Source: Arthrobacter sp. ISL-72 (GTDB lineage: Bacteria; Actinomycetota; Actinomycetes; Actinomycetales; Micrococcaceae). Taken from it: a stretch of DNA of 64,000 nucleotides. Below, in pieces: positions 18,294 to 27,714 of the stretch (within the stretch, counting starts at the first letter, position 1; each line of letters starts with the position of its first letter). The translations under genes were made by a program, and so were the position numbers. The notes under the pieces were generated by a model. It ran no database searches, had not been told where the DNA came from, and saw only the letters and a list, made by a program, of their open reading frames with translations. The DNA is taken from positions 1 through 64,000 of the forward strand of contig NZ_JAGGPP010000010.1 in assembly GCF_018613755.1 (NCBI RefSeq), given 5' to 3'.

Positions 18294-19874
18294 ATGGGCC
18301 ATCAGGTAGCCCTCAGTTTCGAAGATGGCGTCACCAAAGTCATCAAGGTCGGCGACTACGAGACAGTTATGGATGCGGCCTACAAGGCACGCATCAACAT
18401 CCCCTCAGACTGTCGTGATGGCGCCTGCGGCACGTGCAAGGCGTTTTGCGACTCCGGATCCTTCGACCCCGGAGACTATATCGACGACGCGATGACCGAA
18501 GAGGAGCTTGAGAAGGGCTACCTCCTCACCTGCCAGGCAGTCCCGGAATCGGACCTCGCAATCCAGATCCCGGCCACCTCCGAATCCGCGAAAACCTCTG
18601 CTGCCACCTTTACTTCCACGCTGAAGGAGCTCGACAAGCACTCGGATTCCACCATCTCCTTCGCTCTGGAGGTGCAGAACCGGGACGCCCTGGCCTTCCT
18701 GCCCGGGCAGTACGTCAACATCAAGGTCCCGGGCACCGACGCCGAGCGCTCGTACTCGTTCAGCAACGGCCCCAGGGTGGAGGGCGCTTCCTTCATGGTG
18801 CGCATCACACCGCAGGGTGCGATGTCCGAGTACCTGCGTGACCGGGCGGCGGTAGGGGACACCATCGAGTTCACGGGCCCCTACGGCTCCTTCTTCCTCC
18901 GCGAGCCCAAGCGCCCCTTGCTCCTGCTGGCAGGCGGTACCGGACTGGCCCCGCTCCTGTCCATCCTGGAGAAGCTATCCGAGAACCCCCCGGCCACTCC
19001 GGTGCACCTGATCTACGGCGTCTCCCGTGAGGCCGACATCGTCGGGCTCGACTGGCTGCGAGGTTATGAAGCGAAGCTGCCGAGCTTCACCTGGGACTAC
19101 ATCGCCTCCGAGCCGGATACTTCCGCGCCGCACACGGGCTATGTCACCCAGATCATCCAGCCGTCCCACCTCAACGACGGCGACGTCGATATCTACCTGT
19201 GCGGACCGCCGCCCATGGTAAACGCCGTCTCCAAGTGGCTGGACACCGAAGCCATCCAGCCGGCCAATTTCTATTTCGAACGTTTCGCGCCCAAGGAGGC
19301 CACCGGCGGGGACGCCGAGACAGGCTCTCCGGCCCCCGTGGAGCAGCTGGAGAGCGCAGGCGACACGATCAGCCGAGTGGAAGCCATTTCTTCCATGGAG
19401 ACCGGCCGGCTCGAGTTCCGGAAGGAGGACAGTTTCGCACATCTGGACGCGCGCATGGGCCTTGAGCTTGCGGTCACCGAGCTGATGTTGAACCGCCTCA
19501 GCAAGGAGCAGCTGCGCCAGTTCCGTCGTCTCGCCGAAGCCACCACACATGCGGTCGACGCTGGAAGGGTGCTTGACCCGGAAAACTACGTCAAGACCAA
19601 CGAAGAGTTCCACGAATACCTTTTCATGATCTGCGACAACCCCATGCTGCTGGAGTCGTACCGTCGGCTCGACGTCCACGCCCAAATGGCAGCCACTTTC
19701 GCGGAGGGCACCCACATCTTTGAGCGGGTCGCCCAGGACCACCTCGACGTCGTGGACGCGTTCGAGCGGGGCGACAAGGAACGGGCCAGGGAAGTCATCA
19801 TGGCCCACGCCCGCGACGCAAAGGGCACCATGGCGGAAGCGATCAACGCCAAAGACGGCGGTTTCCAGCAGTGA
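18294..19874 (+). CDS. benC: Benzoate dioxygenase reductase BenC with C-terminal FCD-like domain
   Basis: A 526-residue protein. Residues 1-90 form a plant-type [2Fe-2S] ferredoxin (C40, C45, C48, C80). An FAD domain with RSYSFSN follows, then an NAD domain with GGTGLAPLLSIL and YLCGPPPMV. Together these are the full BenC reductase (about 335 residues) passing electrons from NADH to BenA. The remaining ~190 residues (LELAVTELMLNRLSKEQLRQ, NEEFHEYLFMICDNPMLLES, DAFERGDKERAREVIMAHAR) look like an FCD ligand-binding domain of GntR regulators without the DNA-binding part. I recall long BenC proteins in other actinobacteria, so the fusion is probably lineage-wide. Confidence 0.93.
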   Translation: MGHQVALSFEDGVTKVIKVGDYETVMDAAYKARINIPSDCRDGACGTCKAFCDSGSFDPGDYIDDAMTEEELEKGYLLTCQAVPESDLAIQIPATSESAKTSAATFTSTLKELDKHSDSTISFALEVQNRDALAFLPGQYVNIKVPGTDAERSYSFSNGPRVEGASFMVRITPQGAMSEYLRDRAAVGDTIEFTGPYGSFFLREPKRPLLLLAGGTGLAPLLSILEKLSENPPATPVHLIYGVSREADIVGLDWLRGYEAKLPSFTWDYIASEPDTSAPHTGYVTQIIQPSHLNDGDVDIYLCGPPPMVNAVSKWLDTEAIQPANFYFERFAPKEATGGDAETGSPAPVEQLESAGDTISRVEAISSMETGRLEFRKEDSFAHLDARMGLELAVTELMLNRLSKEQLRQFRRLAEATTHAVDAGRVLDPENYVKTNEEFHEYLFMICDNPMLLESYRRLDVHAQMAATFAEGTHIFERVAQDHLDVVDAFERGDKERAREVIMAHARDAKGTMAEAINAKDGGFQQ

Positions 19875-20695
19875 CGGCGTACGCTGGACGGTTCATCACG
19901 CCCGGCCGCTTCGCCGGCAAGGTGGCAGTGGTCACCGGCGCGGCGCAGGGAATCGGGCAGAAGGTAGCGGAGCGGATCGGGGCTGAAGGGGGCGCCGTCG
20001 TCGTTGTTGACCGTGCCGACATCGTGCAGGAAGTTGCCAAGGGGATCCAGGAAGCCGCGCAGAAATCCGGCTCCGGGGGATCCGCCAGCTCCGTGATCGC
20101 AGACCTGGAAAGCTTCGCCGGTGCAGGTCACGCGGTAAGCGCGGCGCTGGCTCGTCACGGCCGGGTCGATGTACTCGTAAACAACGTCGGGGGCACCATT
20201 TGGGCCCGCCCCTACGAAGAATACGACGAGGAGAAGATCGAAAGGGAGATCCGGCGTTCGCTATTCCCCACCCTGTGGACGTGTCGCGCCGTACTTCCGG
20301 CCATGCTCGACCAGGGTGCGGGCACCATCGTCAACGTGTCGTCAGTGGCAACCCGAGGAATGCACCGTGTTCCCTACGCCGCGGCCAAGGGCGGTGTCAA
20401 CGCCCTGACCCAGTCCCTGGCCATGGAGGTCGGAGGACGCGGTATCCGGGTTGTCGCCACCGCCCCGGGCGGTACGGAGGCTCCGCCGCGAAAGGTCAAG
20501 CGCGGACCGGAAGCGGAGTCGACTACCGAAAAGGAGTGGTATCAGACCATTGTCGACCAGACCGTGGAGTCCTCCTTCATGAAGCGATACGGCACGCTGG
20601 ACGAACAAGCCGCGCCGATAGTCTTCCTGGCTTCCGACGAAGCATCGTACGTCACTGGCAGCATCCTGCCGGTGGCAGGCGGGGACCTGGGCTGA
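19871..20695 (+). CDS. benD: 1,6-dihydroxycyclohexa-2,4-diene-1-carboxylate dehydrogenase
   Basis: A 274-residue short-chain dehydrogenase with TGAAQGIGQKVAERI cofactor motif, NNVGG, the catalytic serine region NVSSVATRGM, and the YxxxK motif in VPYAAAKGGVNAL. It oxidises the cis-diol acid made by BenABC to catechol with loss of CO2. The GTG start overlaps the benC stop (GTGA), so translation is coupled. Confidence 0.94.
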   Translation: MTAYAGRFITPGRFAGKVAVVTGAAQGIGQKVAERIGAEGGAVVVVDRADIVQEVAKGIQEAAQKSGSGGSASSVIADLESFAGAGHAVSAALARHGRVDVLVNNVGGTIWARPYEEYDEEKIEREIRRSLFPTLWTCRAVLPAMLDQGAGTIVNVSSVATRGMHRVPYAAAKGGVNALTQSLAMEVGGRGIRVVATAPGGTEAPPRKVKRGPEAESTTEKEWYQTIVDQTVESSFMKRYGTLDEQAAPIVFLASDEASYVTGSILPVAGGDLG

Positions 20696-20702
20696 GCATG
20701 CT

Positions 20703-23588
20703 GTGACGCAAACTCGTCGGCCTGGCCGCTCGGTGCGCTCGAGTAAGCTTGCCAGCATGATCCCGGGCCCCCACCACGGTGACACCGAGGAGGATCTGGC
20801 GCTGCTCGGCCGCGCCGACGTCTTCGAGGAGTTGCTGGAAACACTCCGTACTGTGCGCAAGGGTAACGTGCGTACGGTGGTGGTCAGCGGCCCGCGGGGA
20901 TCCGGGAAAACTGCGTTGCTGGATCTTTTCCTGGAGCACTGCCGCGCCGTGGCGCGTGGGGTGCGGGTATTGTCCGCTACCGGAGACGAGTGGGAGGCGC
21001 AGTTTCCCCTCGCCGGCTACTCCCAGCTCATGGTCACACCGCCGCTGCGCTCGGCAAAGGACCATGGCCGCGACAGCATCCGCTCCGCGGACCCGGTCGG
21101 TACTCTCAGCCCTGCTCAGGTCGCCAACTACGCCGCGACTCTCAACGCACACCTCGATGGGCTTCAATTGCACGGGAGCGTGGTGGTTGCCGTTGATGAC
21201 GTCCAGCACCTCGACGCCGAAACCCTGCACGTACTCGCCTTCGTCATGCGCCGGCTGCGCGCCAAACGCATCCTGTTCCTGGTCACTCTGGATCCCGCTC
21301 AAGCCCAGCTGGTGCCGGCGGGCGTCCTCGCGTTTCTCACCGGCCATCAGGTTTCCCGGGTTCCGCTGGAACCACTGTCACCGCAGCGGGTCCAGGATCT
21401 CGCACGGCGGCGGTTCGGCATCGACTTGAACGCGACGGCCGCCCACGAGATCGTACGGCATACCGGTGGTTGGCCCGAGCCGATTGCGGACCTCCTGGGG
21501 GAGCTTCCTCCGGAGACTTGGCAGACATGGTTTTCATCCCTGCCCCCGAGCTCGCATGTGCGGGCACGGGTGCGCAGTCTCCTCAAAGCCGCGTCTCCCG
21601 ATCTGGTGGCTGTGGCGGAGGCCGTATCCGTGCTTCGACGGGGCGCCGGGATCGAAGAGGTTGCCCACGTCAGTGGAGTCGCATCTGTTATGGATGCCCT
21701 CGACGAGGGACATAAGGCCGGACTTCTGGGCCTGTCAGTAGAACAGGCCCGCTCGGTCGTGACTTTCTTTGAAGCGGGAACTATTGAATCCGTCTACGAG
21801 CAGACTGCACCAGGCCGGCGCATATGGCTACACCGTAGGGCTGCGGAAGCCGTGCAGATCGAGGGCGATCGCTTGGGCCACCGAGTGTCCGCGACCCCGG
21901 GCGCCGACGAGGCACTGGCCACGGAACTAGAGGAGTACGCCCGCCAACAGGCTCAGGTGGGTGCCTGGCAGGATGTCTCGACGGCACTGTTTTCCGCCTC
22001 CAGGCTCTCAGGGGATATCCGCGCCGGCAACGATCGCCTACTCAGGGCAGTGGACGCCCTTGTGGGCTCCGGCAACATCGCCCAGGCACAGATGTGGGCC
22101 GCGGCCGTCGATGCCATGGCACCCTCGCCGTTGCGTTCCTCCGTGCTTGGCTACCTCTCCACGGCGTCTGGACAAAACCACAGCGCCCAGACCCAGTTGG
22201 AGATGGCCTGGCGAACGAGTAACCCGCAGCAGGACCCGGCGGCCGCTGCGCAGGTGGCCCAACGCTTGGTTCTGCATGGGGTGGCCTCCTGGGATGGCCC
22301 CCTCATCACCCGTTGGGCGGAGCAGGCCATGTCCCTGACGAAGCCCGGCACCCCGGCCCACATTGAATCTGAAGCCATCTACGGCCTGGGTCTTTATGCC
22401 CAGGGCCGGATTTCGGCAGCCGAAGCTTCCTATCGCCGGGCCTTCGAACACGCCTCCGAGAACGCCCAGAAGCAGCGCGTACAGATAGGTGCGGGGTGGC
22501 TGGCCCTACGATTGGACGACGCCGAGACGGCGCTTGTAAATTTCGAAGCCGCGGCCCCCACTGAGTTCCGGGGCGGATCATTGCGGATCTCCCTATGGGC
22601 CGAGGCGTGGTTGGCCCGTACCCACCTCGTGCTCGGTAACTGGGACGCGGCCGCGGCCACAGTTGCCCGTGCCTCCGTCCGGCTTGAGACCTCGCGGATG
22701 CCACTGATCCGGCCGTTGTTGTACTGGACCGCCGCTGAGCTCTGGTCCATGCGCGGGGATTGGGACCGGGCCCGGTACTACGTCTCCCAAGCGGCCGTGC
22801 AGCCGGGCACTTATCGGGCCATGCAGGTCCCGGCCAGCCTGGCCCGGGCGCGGTTCCATGAGGCACGGGCGGACTACGAAAGCGCTTTGGCCGTGTTGCA
22901 GCCCCTAACGGAGCTGGATCCCTGGACAGAGAACAGGGTGTCGTTCTGGCCATGGCAGGACACCTACGTTAACGCCCTTGTCATGACCGACCAGCTCGAT
23001 GTGGCAGATTCCTTCCTCACCGCCTTCGAGCAGGTCCCGCGGGAGCGGGCAGTACCGTCCGATCTTGCGCGGATGGCGTGGGCCCGGGGCCGGCTCGTAG
23101 CCGCCCAAGGGGATCCCGATTCCGCCAAGGAGCACTTCGAAACGGCGCTGGGGCATCTGCGCGGGCTTAACCGACCATATCTGCGGGCCCGGGTGAGCTT
23201 TGCCTTCGGGCAGAGCATGCGACGGGCCGGCAAAAGACGTTTGGCATCCTCAGTGCTGCGGGTGGCAAGGGATCTCTACGATTCCCTGGGCGCGGCCACT
23301 TATGTGGATAGATGCGATCGGGAGCTGAAGGCGACAGGCCTGGATGTCGGCAATCTGCCCGACCCGTCTGACGCCGTGCTCGCTGCTGTGGCACAACCAC
23401 AGGTCCAGCTCACGGCCCAGGAGCAATCAGTTGCCGAACTAGTGGCAGCCGGTGCCACGAACAAGGAGGTAGCCCGTGCACTGTTTTTAGCCGAGAAAAC
23501 CGTGCAGTACCACCTGACCCGTATTTACGGGAAGTTGGGGATCCGCTCACGCAGCGAACTGGCGGCGCGGTTCCGCCTCACGGACTGA
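20703..23588 (+). CDS. Large ATP-binding LuxR-family (LAL) regulator, probable BenR-type activator
   Basis: Up to 961 residues. The Walker A motif is GPRGSGKTALLDLF, the Walker B-like stretch VVVAVDDVQHLDAE, then a long TPR-like helical middle. A C-terminal LuxR helix-turn-helix reads LTAQEQSVAELVAAGATNKE and FLAEKTVQYHLTRIYGKLGI. It lies 7 bases after benD, so it is probably in the ben operon. From recall, the Corynebacterium glutamicum benzoate activator BenR is of this type and position. The first start is a GTG at 20703; ATG 20757 (MIPGPHHGD) is an equally plausible start because neither has a strong ribosome site. Confidence 0.88.
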   Translation: MTQTRRPGRSVRSSKLASMIPGPHHGDTEEDLALLGRADVFEELLETLRTVRKGNVRTVVVSGPRGSGKTALLDLFLEHCRAVARGVRVLSATGDEWEAQFPLAGYSQLMVTPPLRSAKDHGRDSIRSADPVGTLSPAQVANYAATLNAHLDGLQLHGSVVVAVDDVQHLDAETLHVLAFVMRRLRAKRILFLVTLDPAQAQLVPAGVLAFLTGHQVSRVPLEPLSPQRVQDLARRRFGIDLNATAAHEIVRHTGGWPEPIADLLGELPPETWQTWFSSLPPSSHVRARVRSLLKAASPDLVAVAEAVSVLRRGAGIEEVAHVSGVASVMDALDEGHKAGLLGLSVEQARSVVTFFEAGTIESVYEQTAPGRRIWLHRRAAEAVQIEGDRLGHRVSATPGADEALATELEEYARQQAQVGAWQDVSTALFSASRLSGDIRAGNDRLLRAVDALVGSGNIAQAQMWAAAVDAMAPSPLRSSVLGYLSTASGQNHSAQTQLEMAWRTSNPQQDPAAAAQVAQRLVLHGVASWDGPLITRWAEQAMSLTKPGTPAHIESEAIYGLGLYAQGRISAAEASYRRAFEHASENAQKQRVQIGAGWLALRLDDAETALVNFEAAAPTEFRGGSLRISLWAEAWLARTHLVLGNWDAAAATVARASVRLETSRMPLIRPLLYWTAAELWSMRGDWDRARYYVSQAAVQPGTYRAMQVPASLARARFHEARADYESALAVLQPLTELDPWTENRVSFWPWQDTYVNALVMTDQLDVADSFLTAFEQVPRERAVPSDLARMAWARGRLVAAQGDPDSAKEHFETALGHLRGLNRPYLRARVSFAFGQSMRRAGKRRLASSVLRVARDLYDSLGAATYVDRCDRELKATGLDVGNLPDPSDAVLAAVAQPQVQLTAQEQSVAELVAAGATNKEVARALFLAEKTVQYHLTRIYGKLGIRSRSELAARFRLTD

Positions 23589-23624
23589 GGAGCTGGCACC
23601 TGCCATAGGGCGGGTGTCCCATAG

Positions 23625-24539
23625 TCATAGGGATCCGGGAGGGGTGGGAGCGCGATTGGGTAGTCCTTTAGTTGCTGCGCCCACAACGTCGAGAAAACTT
23701 TGGAGCAGTGCTGACCGGTCCTCACGCCGCCAAGCAACGGCCAGCTCAACCTCAGGGGCTTGTTCAATATCGCGATAGACCACGCCCTCAAGCTGGAGGG
23801 CGCGGATGCTTGCTGGGATGATGGCGATGCCACCACCGGCGGCCACGAAGGAAAGCATCGTGGAGGTTTCACTAATGACCTGGGTGATGCGTGGCTGGAA
23901 ACCGGCCTGGCGGCACATGGCTGCTGTGGTCCGGTAAAGCACCGACTCCGGTGGATACGAGATAAATTCCTGGTCCTGAAGTTCGTGCACGGCGACTGGT
24001 CGGTCCACGGCCAGAGCGCTGAACGAGGGTAATGCTACGATGAGCGGCTCGCGCGTCACGATGCTGTAGTCGATCTCCTGGGATGCGATGGGCGGGCGCA
24101 GCAGAGCCGCGTCGAGCGTGCCGTCCCGCAGCCCTGCCTCCATGGAGGGGGTAAGCATCTCGCCATGCAGATCCAGCGACAGCCCCGGGAGTACCTGCTT
24201 GGCTTGTCGTACGATGGGCGGCATAACCCCGTATGTCGCCGAGCCGGAGAAGCCCACACGCAGCACACCGGACGCGCCTTGACCGACCTGGTAGACGTCG
24301 GCCTGGAGCGTCCCGACCGCGTTGACGATCTGCCGCCCCCGGTCCAGCAATTCCTGCCCGGCAGCCGTGAGTTCCACCCTTCGGGTAGTGCGATTCAGCA
24401 GCTTCACCCCCAGTTGTTCTTCCAGCTGGCGGATCTGCTGGGACAGGGGCGGTTGGGCCATATGCAGGCGTTTGGCGGCGCGGCCGAAGTGGCGTTCCTC
24501 CGCCACGGCAATAAAGTAGTTGAGCTGCCTGATCTCCAT
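23625..24539 (-). CDS. LysR-family transcriptional regulator
   Basis: A 304-residue protein with the LysR winged helix (MEIRQLNYFIAVAEERHFGR, AQPPLSQQIRQLEEQLGVKL) and a periplasmic-binding-like effector domain (GVLRVGFSGSATYGV onward). The N terminus and DNA-binding helix resemble the CatM/BenM/CatR group that senses muconate or benzoate. ATG 24539 is chosen over an upstream frame because the family N terminus starts there. It is downstream of benK on the same strand and may act on benK, the cat operon or both. Confidence 0.9.
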   Translation of the reverse strand: MEIRQLNYFIAVAEERHFGRAAKRLHMAQPPLSQQIRQLEEQLGVKLLNRTTRRVELTAAGQELLDRGRQIVNAVGTLQADVYQVGQGASGVLRVGFSGSATYGVMPPIVRQAKQVLPGLSLDLHGEMLTPSMEAGLRDGTLDAALLRPPIASQEIDYSIVTREPLIVALPSFSALAVDRPVAVHELQDQEFISYPPESVLYRTTAAMCRQAGFQPRITQVISETSTMLSFVAAGGGIAIIPASIRALQLEGVVYRDIEQAPEVELAVAWRREDRSALLQSFLDVVGAATKGLPNRAPTPPGSL

Positions 24540-24755
24540 TGTTGAAGCGGTCCCTCCGTGTGGTGCCTCCGGTCCGACGCCGAACACATTGATTCACGGA
24601 GTAACTATAAAGCGATCCACTCATAAATGCATCACACCTAATGACGGGCAGTGCGGTTGGCATCTGATAGCAGCAGCCGGCCGACTGCCTAAGCATGTCC
24701 CGGGCACATTGTCCCTGGACCATGGCTTGTATAGGCACCGGCCGGCCGCACCGGG

Positions 24756-26147
24756 TTAGAGGCGGACTGGAGGAGCCGTGGACAATGCCTCTTCCGCGCC
24801 GTGCTCTACGATTTCCTCGGCCTTGTGCTCCGCTTCTTCCAGCTTGCGCTGGTGGGGAACGAAAACCGTCACTATCGCACCCAGGAGGGCGATGCCGCCA
24901 TAGATATAGAAAGCGGTAGCCCCGCCGATTCCTGCAGCAGCCAACCAGCCGCCGATAATCGGTCCCAAAATACCGCCCAGGCGGCCCACGCTCGCACACC
25001 AGGCCACGCCTGCCGCCCTGGCATTGGTGGTGTAGTAGTTGGACTGGAATCCGTAAACCAGCACCTGGGTGCCGAGGGTGCCCACTCCTGCGATGGCGAT
25101 GCACAGGAACAACACCGGCAGGGGAAAGCCAAACGTCATAAGTACCAGGGTGATAGTGGCCAATACGAAGGTGCCCGCTATGACCCGCTGGGGACCCGTC
25201 CTGTCAGCGAAGCGCGAGAGCAGCAAACCTCCCGCAACAGCGCCGAGGTTCAGCGCCAGGGGGAAGAACAGGGCGTACGTCCGCCCGTAACCGTATCCCT
25301 CCATAATTTTCGGCAGCCAGGTGTTCAAGCCGTAGGTCAGCAGCAGGCCGGAGAACGACATCAAACCCAGAAGAACGGAAGCCACAGCGAACTGTTTGGA
25401 GAACACTGCCGCGAAGCCGGTCTTCTGCGGGGCGGCGCCTATCTGCCGAATGACCTGTTCTTCAATGAGCGAAACACCGGTCCGCTGTGCAGCAGCCTGG
25501 GCCTCCTCCTCCCGGCCGCGGGCCAGCAGCCAGCGAGGGGATTCGGGGAGCTTGAACCAGGCGATGGGGAGGAGTATGACGAGTGGGAGGGCGCCGATCA
25601 TGAAGAGTCCGCGCCATCCAATGTTATTGAGGAGCAGAATGCCCATGACGGAGGCGAACACGCCGCCAGCGGGGACACCGGAATAGACGATCGCGTTGTA
25701 GAACTGACGCCGGCCGGCTGGGGCGAACTCTGCCATTGTGGCGCCTGCGGTGGCAATGACTACACCCAGGCCCACCCCTGTAATGAAACGCATAGCACCA
25801 AAGGCCGTGACGGTCGTGGTCAGCGCCGTGACGAACATCCCGACGGAGAACCAGGCAATGCCTAGGAGCATGAGTCGGCGGCGGCCGAAGAAGTCGCCGA
25901 CCGCCCCGCAGATCAGCGACCCGACCAGCACTCCAACAAGCGCCCACGAGCCCAAGAGGCCAGCCGCGGCGGCGTCGAAGGCACCAATCTGGCTTGGGTC
26001 GGCGAGCAGTCCCGGCAGGACGGTGCCATATACGACAAGGTCGTAGCCATCGAATAACAGTGCGGCGCAGATGACGAAGGCCACCCAGTTCGTGGTGCGT
26101 GCCTCTTTGCGCGGGTGTTCGGCGATGACGGTGTGGAGCTGAGCCAT
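24756..26147 (-). CDS. benK: MFS aromatic acid/proton symporter (AAHS family), BenK-like
   Basis: A 463-residue 12-TM transporter with the AAHS signatures FDGYDLVVYGTVLPGL in helix 1, the loop motif GAVGDFFGRRRLML, and PESPRWLLARGREEEAQ after helix 6. The AAHS family imports benzoate, 4-hydroxybenzoate and related acids, and location beside ben genes supports benzoate. The C-terminal tail is charged (HKAEEIVEHGAEEALS). ATG 26147 has GAGGACAGG upstream. It gives the cluster a second uptake system besides BenE. Confidence 0.88.
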   Translation of the reverse strand: MAQLHTVIAEHPRKEARTTNWVAFVICAALLFDGYDLVVYGTVLPGLLADPSQIGAFDAAAAGLLGSWALVGVLVGSLICGAVGDFFGRRRLMLLGIAWFSVGMFVTALTTTVTAFGAMRFITGVGLGVVIATAGATMAEFAPAGRRQFYNAIVYSGVPAGGVFASVMGILLLNNIGWRGLFMIGALPLVILLPIAWFKLPESPRWLLARGREEEAQAAAQRTGVSLIEEQVIRQIGAAPQKTGFAAVFSKQFAVASVLLGLMSFSGLLLTYGLNTWLPKIMEGYGYGRTYALFFPLALNLGAVAGGLLLSRFADRTGPQRVIAGTFVLATITLVLMTFGFPLPVLFLCIAIAGVGTLGTQVLVYGFQSNYYTTNARAAGVAWCASVGRLGGILGPIIGGWLAAAGIGGATAFYIYGGIALLGAIVTVFVPHQRKLEEAEHKAEEIVEHGAEEALSTAPPVRL

Positions 26148-26321
26148 ATGCCTGTCCTCTCTGACGGAGCATGGAAGTAGTGCCCTGGGGTGAACCTGTG
26201 TCCCTTGGCTTGATTCAGTGTCGCAGAGGTGTGACGCCCGCCATATGCGGTAAATACCCGGGATCGGGCCGGGGGGCGATCCATACTTTCCAGATATCAA
26301 TCAGAAACGTCTAGGCCTATC

Positions 26322-27548
26322 TTGGAAAAAATAGGACCTGCTGCCAGTAAAAGCTTTGGCGAGCCAGAGGAGATCGTGGACTGGCTCATCAAAGAGTCCG
26401 CTTCCACCGTGGGCAAGGCCCAGGTGAAGTCTCCCTGGCCGCCGGGATCACCCTGGAGGCGTCTTCCTTCCCTACCCAGGTTCACGGTCGCATCGTCGAG
26501 TCCAATACGCCCGGCAAAGAGTTGCGCGTCTACCGCCGCCCCATGGGCGTAATGCGTGTCATCAGCCCGTGGAACTTTCCGTTCCACCTGTCCGAGCGCT
26601 GTGGCCCCGGCCCTTGCCTTGGGCAACGCCGTGGTCATCAAGCCGGCCAGCGACAGTCCTGTTACGGGTGGGCTGATCCTCGCAAGGGTATTCGAGGAAG
26701 CGGGACTGCCGCCCGGAGTGCTCAACGTGGTGCTGGGGGCCGGATCCGAGATCGGCGACGACTTCGTCACGCATGCCGTTCCCGGGCTGATCTCTTCACG
26801 GATCCACACCCATTGGCCGGAACGTCGGCAAGCTTGCCGACGGCGGGAAGCACCTCAAGCACTGGAGTTAGGCGGGAACTCGCCGCTTGTGGTCCTGGCA
26901 GATGCAAACCTGGACGCTGCAGTGGAAGCTGCCGTCTTGGGCAAGTTCCTGAATCAGGGCCAGATCTGCATGTCGGTCAACCGCATCATCGTCGAGGCCC
27001 CCCTTTACGATGAATTCCTGGACCGCTTCACCGCCGCAGCCTCTGGCGTCCCGTTCGGCGACCCCGCCTCCGCGCAGACCCTAGTCTGCCCGGTGGTCAA
27101 CGACAGCCAGCTTGAAGGGCTGAAAGCGAAAATCGCAACGGCCAAGGCCGAGGGTGCCCGCACCGTCCTTGAAGGCGAAATCAGGGGACGGATCGTACCG
27201 CCGGACGTGTTCGCCGATGTCAGCCCGGACATGGAGATTGCCCGCGAAGAGATCTTCGGACCTTTGGTGGGCATCATTAAGGCCGACGACGAGGCCCACG
27301 CGCTGGAATTGGCCAACTCCAGCGAATTCGGACTTTCCAGTTCCGTGTTCACCCAGGACCTCGATCGCGGCGTGCAGTTCAGCCTGGGCATCAAGGCCGG
27401 CATGACCCATATCAATGAGATGCCGGTCCATGACGAATCGCACGTGCCCTTCGGCGGCGAGGGCAACTCCGGGCTGGGCCGGTTCAACGGTGACTGGGCT
27501 ATCGCCGAGTTCACCACCGACCACACCGTGGGAGTCAAGCGCATCTAA
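26322..27548 (+). pseudogene. Aldehyde dehydrogenase remnant with at least four indels
   Basis: NAD-dependent aldehyde dehydrogenase sequence starts mid-protein (EEIVDWLIKESASTVGKAQV), changes frame near 26432 to VSLAAGITLEASSFPTQVHG, and changes again near 26605 to [20 protein letters not shown]. It is scrambled by small indels around 26790-26870 and then runs cleanly to the end ([28 protein letters not shown]). The catalytic cysteine region [11 protein letters not shown] and glutamate region [10 protein letters not shown] remain. About 90 N-terminal residues are missing. By context it may have been a benzaldehyde or vanillin-type dehydrogenase feeding the benzoate route. Confidence 0.85.
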
Positions 27549-27556
27549 GGGCTGTT

Positions 27557-27594
27557 GCCCCGCCGCAGCATGGTCTTACGTGCAGCGGCGGGGC
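27557..27594. terminator. Hairpin terminator after the aldehyde dehydrogenase remnant
   Basis: Perfect 10-bp arms GCCCCGCCGC and GCGGCGGGGC with an 18-base loop, starting nine bases after the stop codon. Confidence 0.65.
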
Positions 27595-27714
27595 GATTCC
27601 GTCTCCTTCGTATGGGCATCAGCCACTACTGGCCGTCTGAATCGGTACGGTTTAGGTATGAATCAGCGGCTCGGACTGCCGGCTGGCGGCCGGACCAATG
27701 GATAAGGTGAATTT

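Noticed and set aside
24801..25865. Plus-strand frame of 354 codons opposite benK
   Set aside because: Antisense shadow; the minus-strand MFS transporter is unambiguous.
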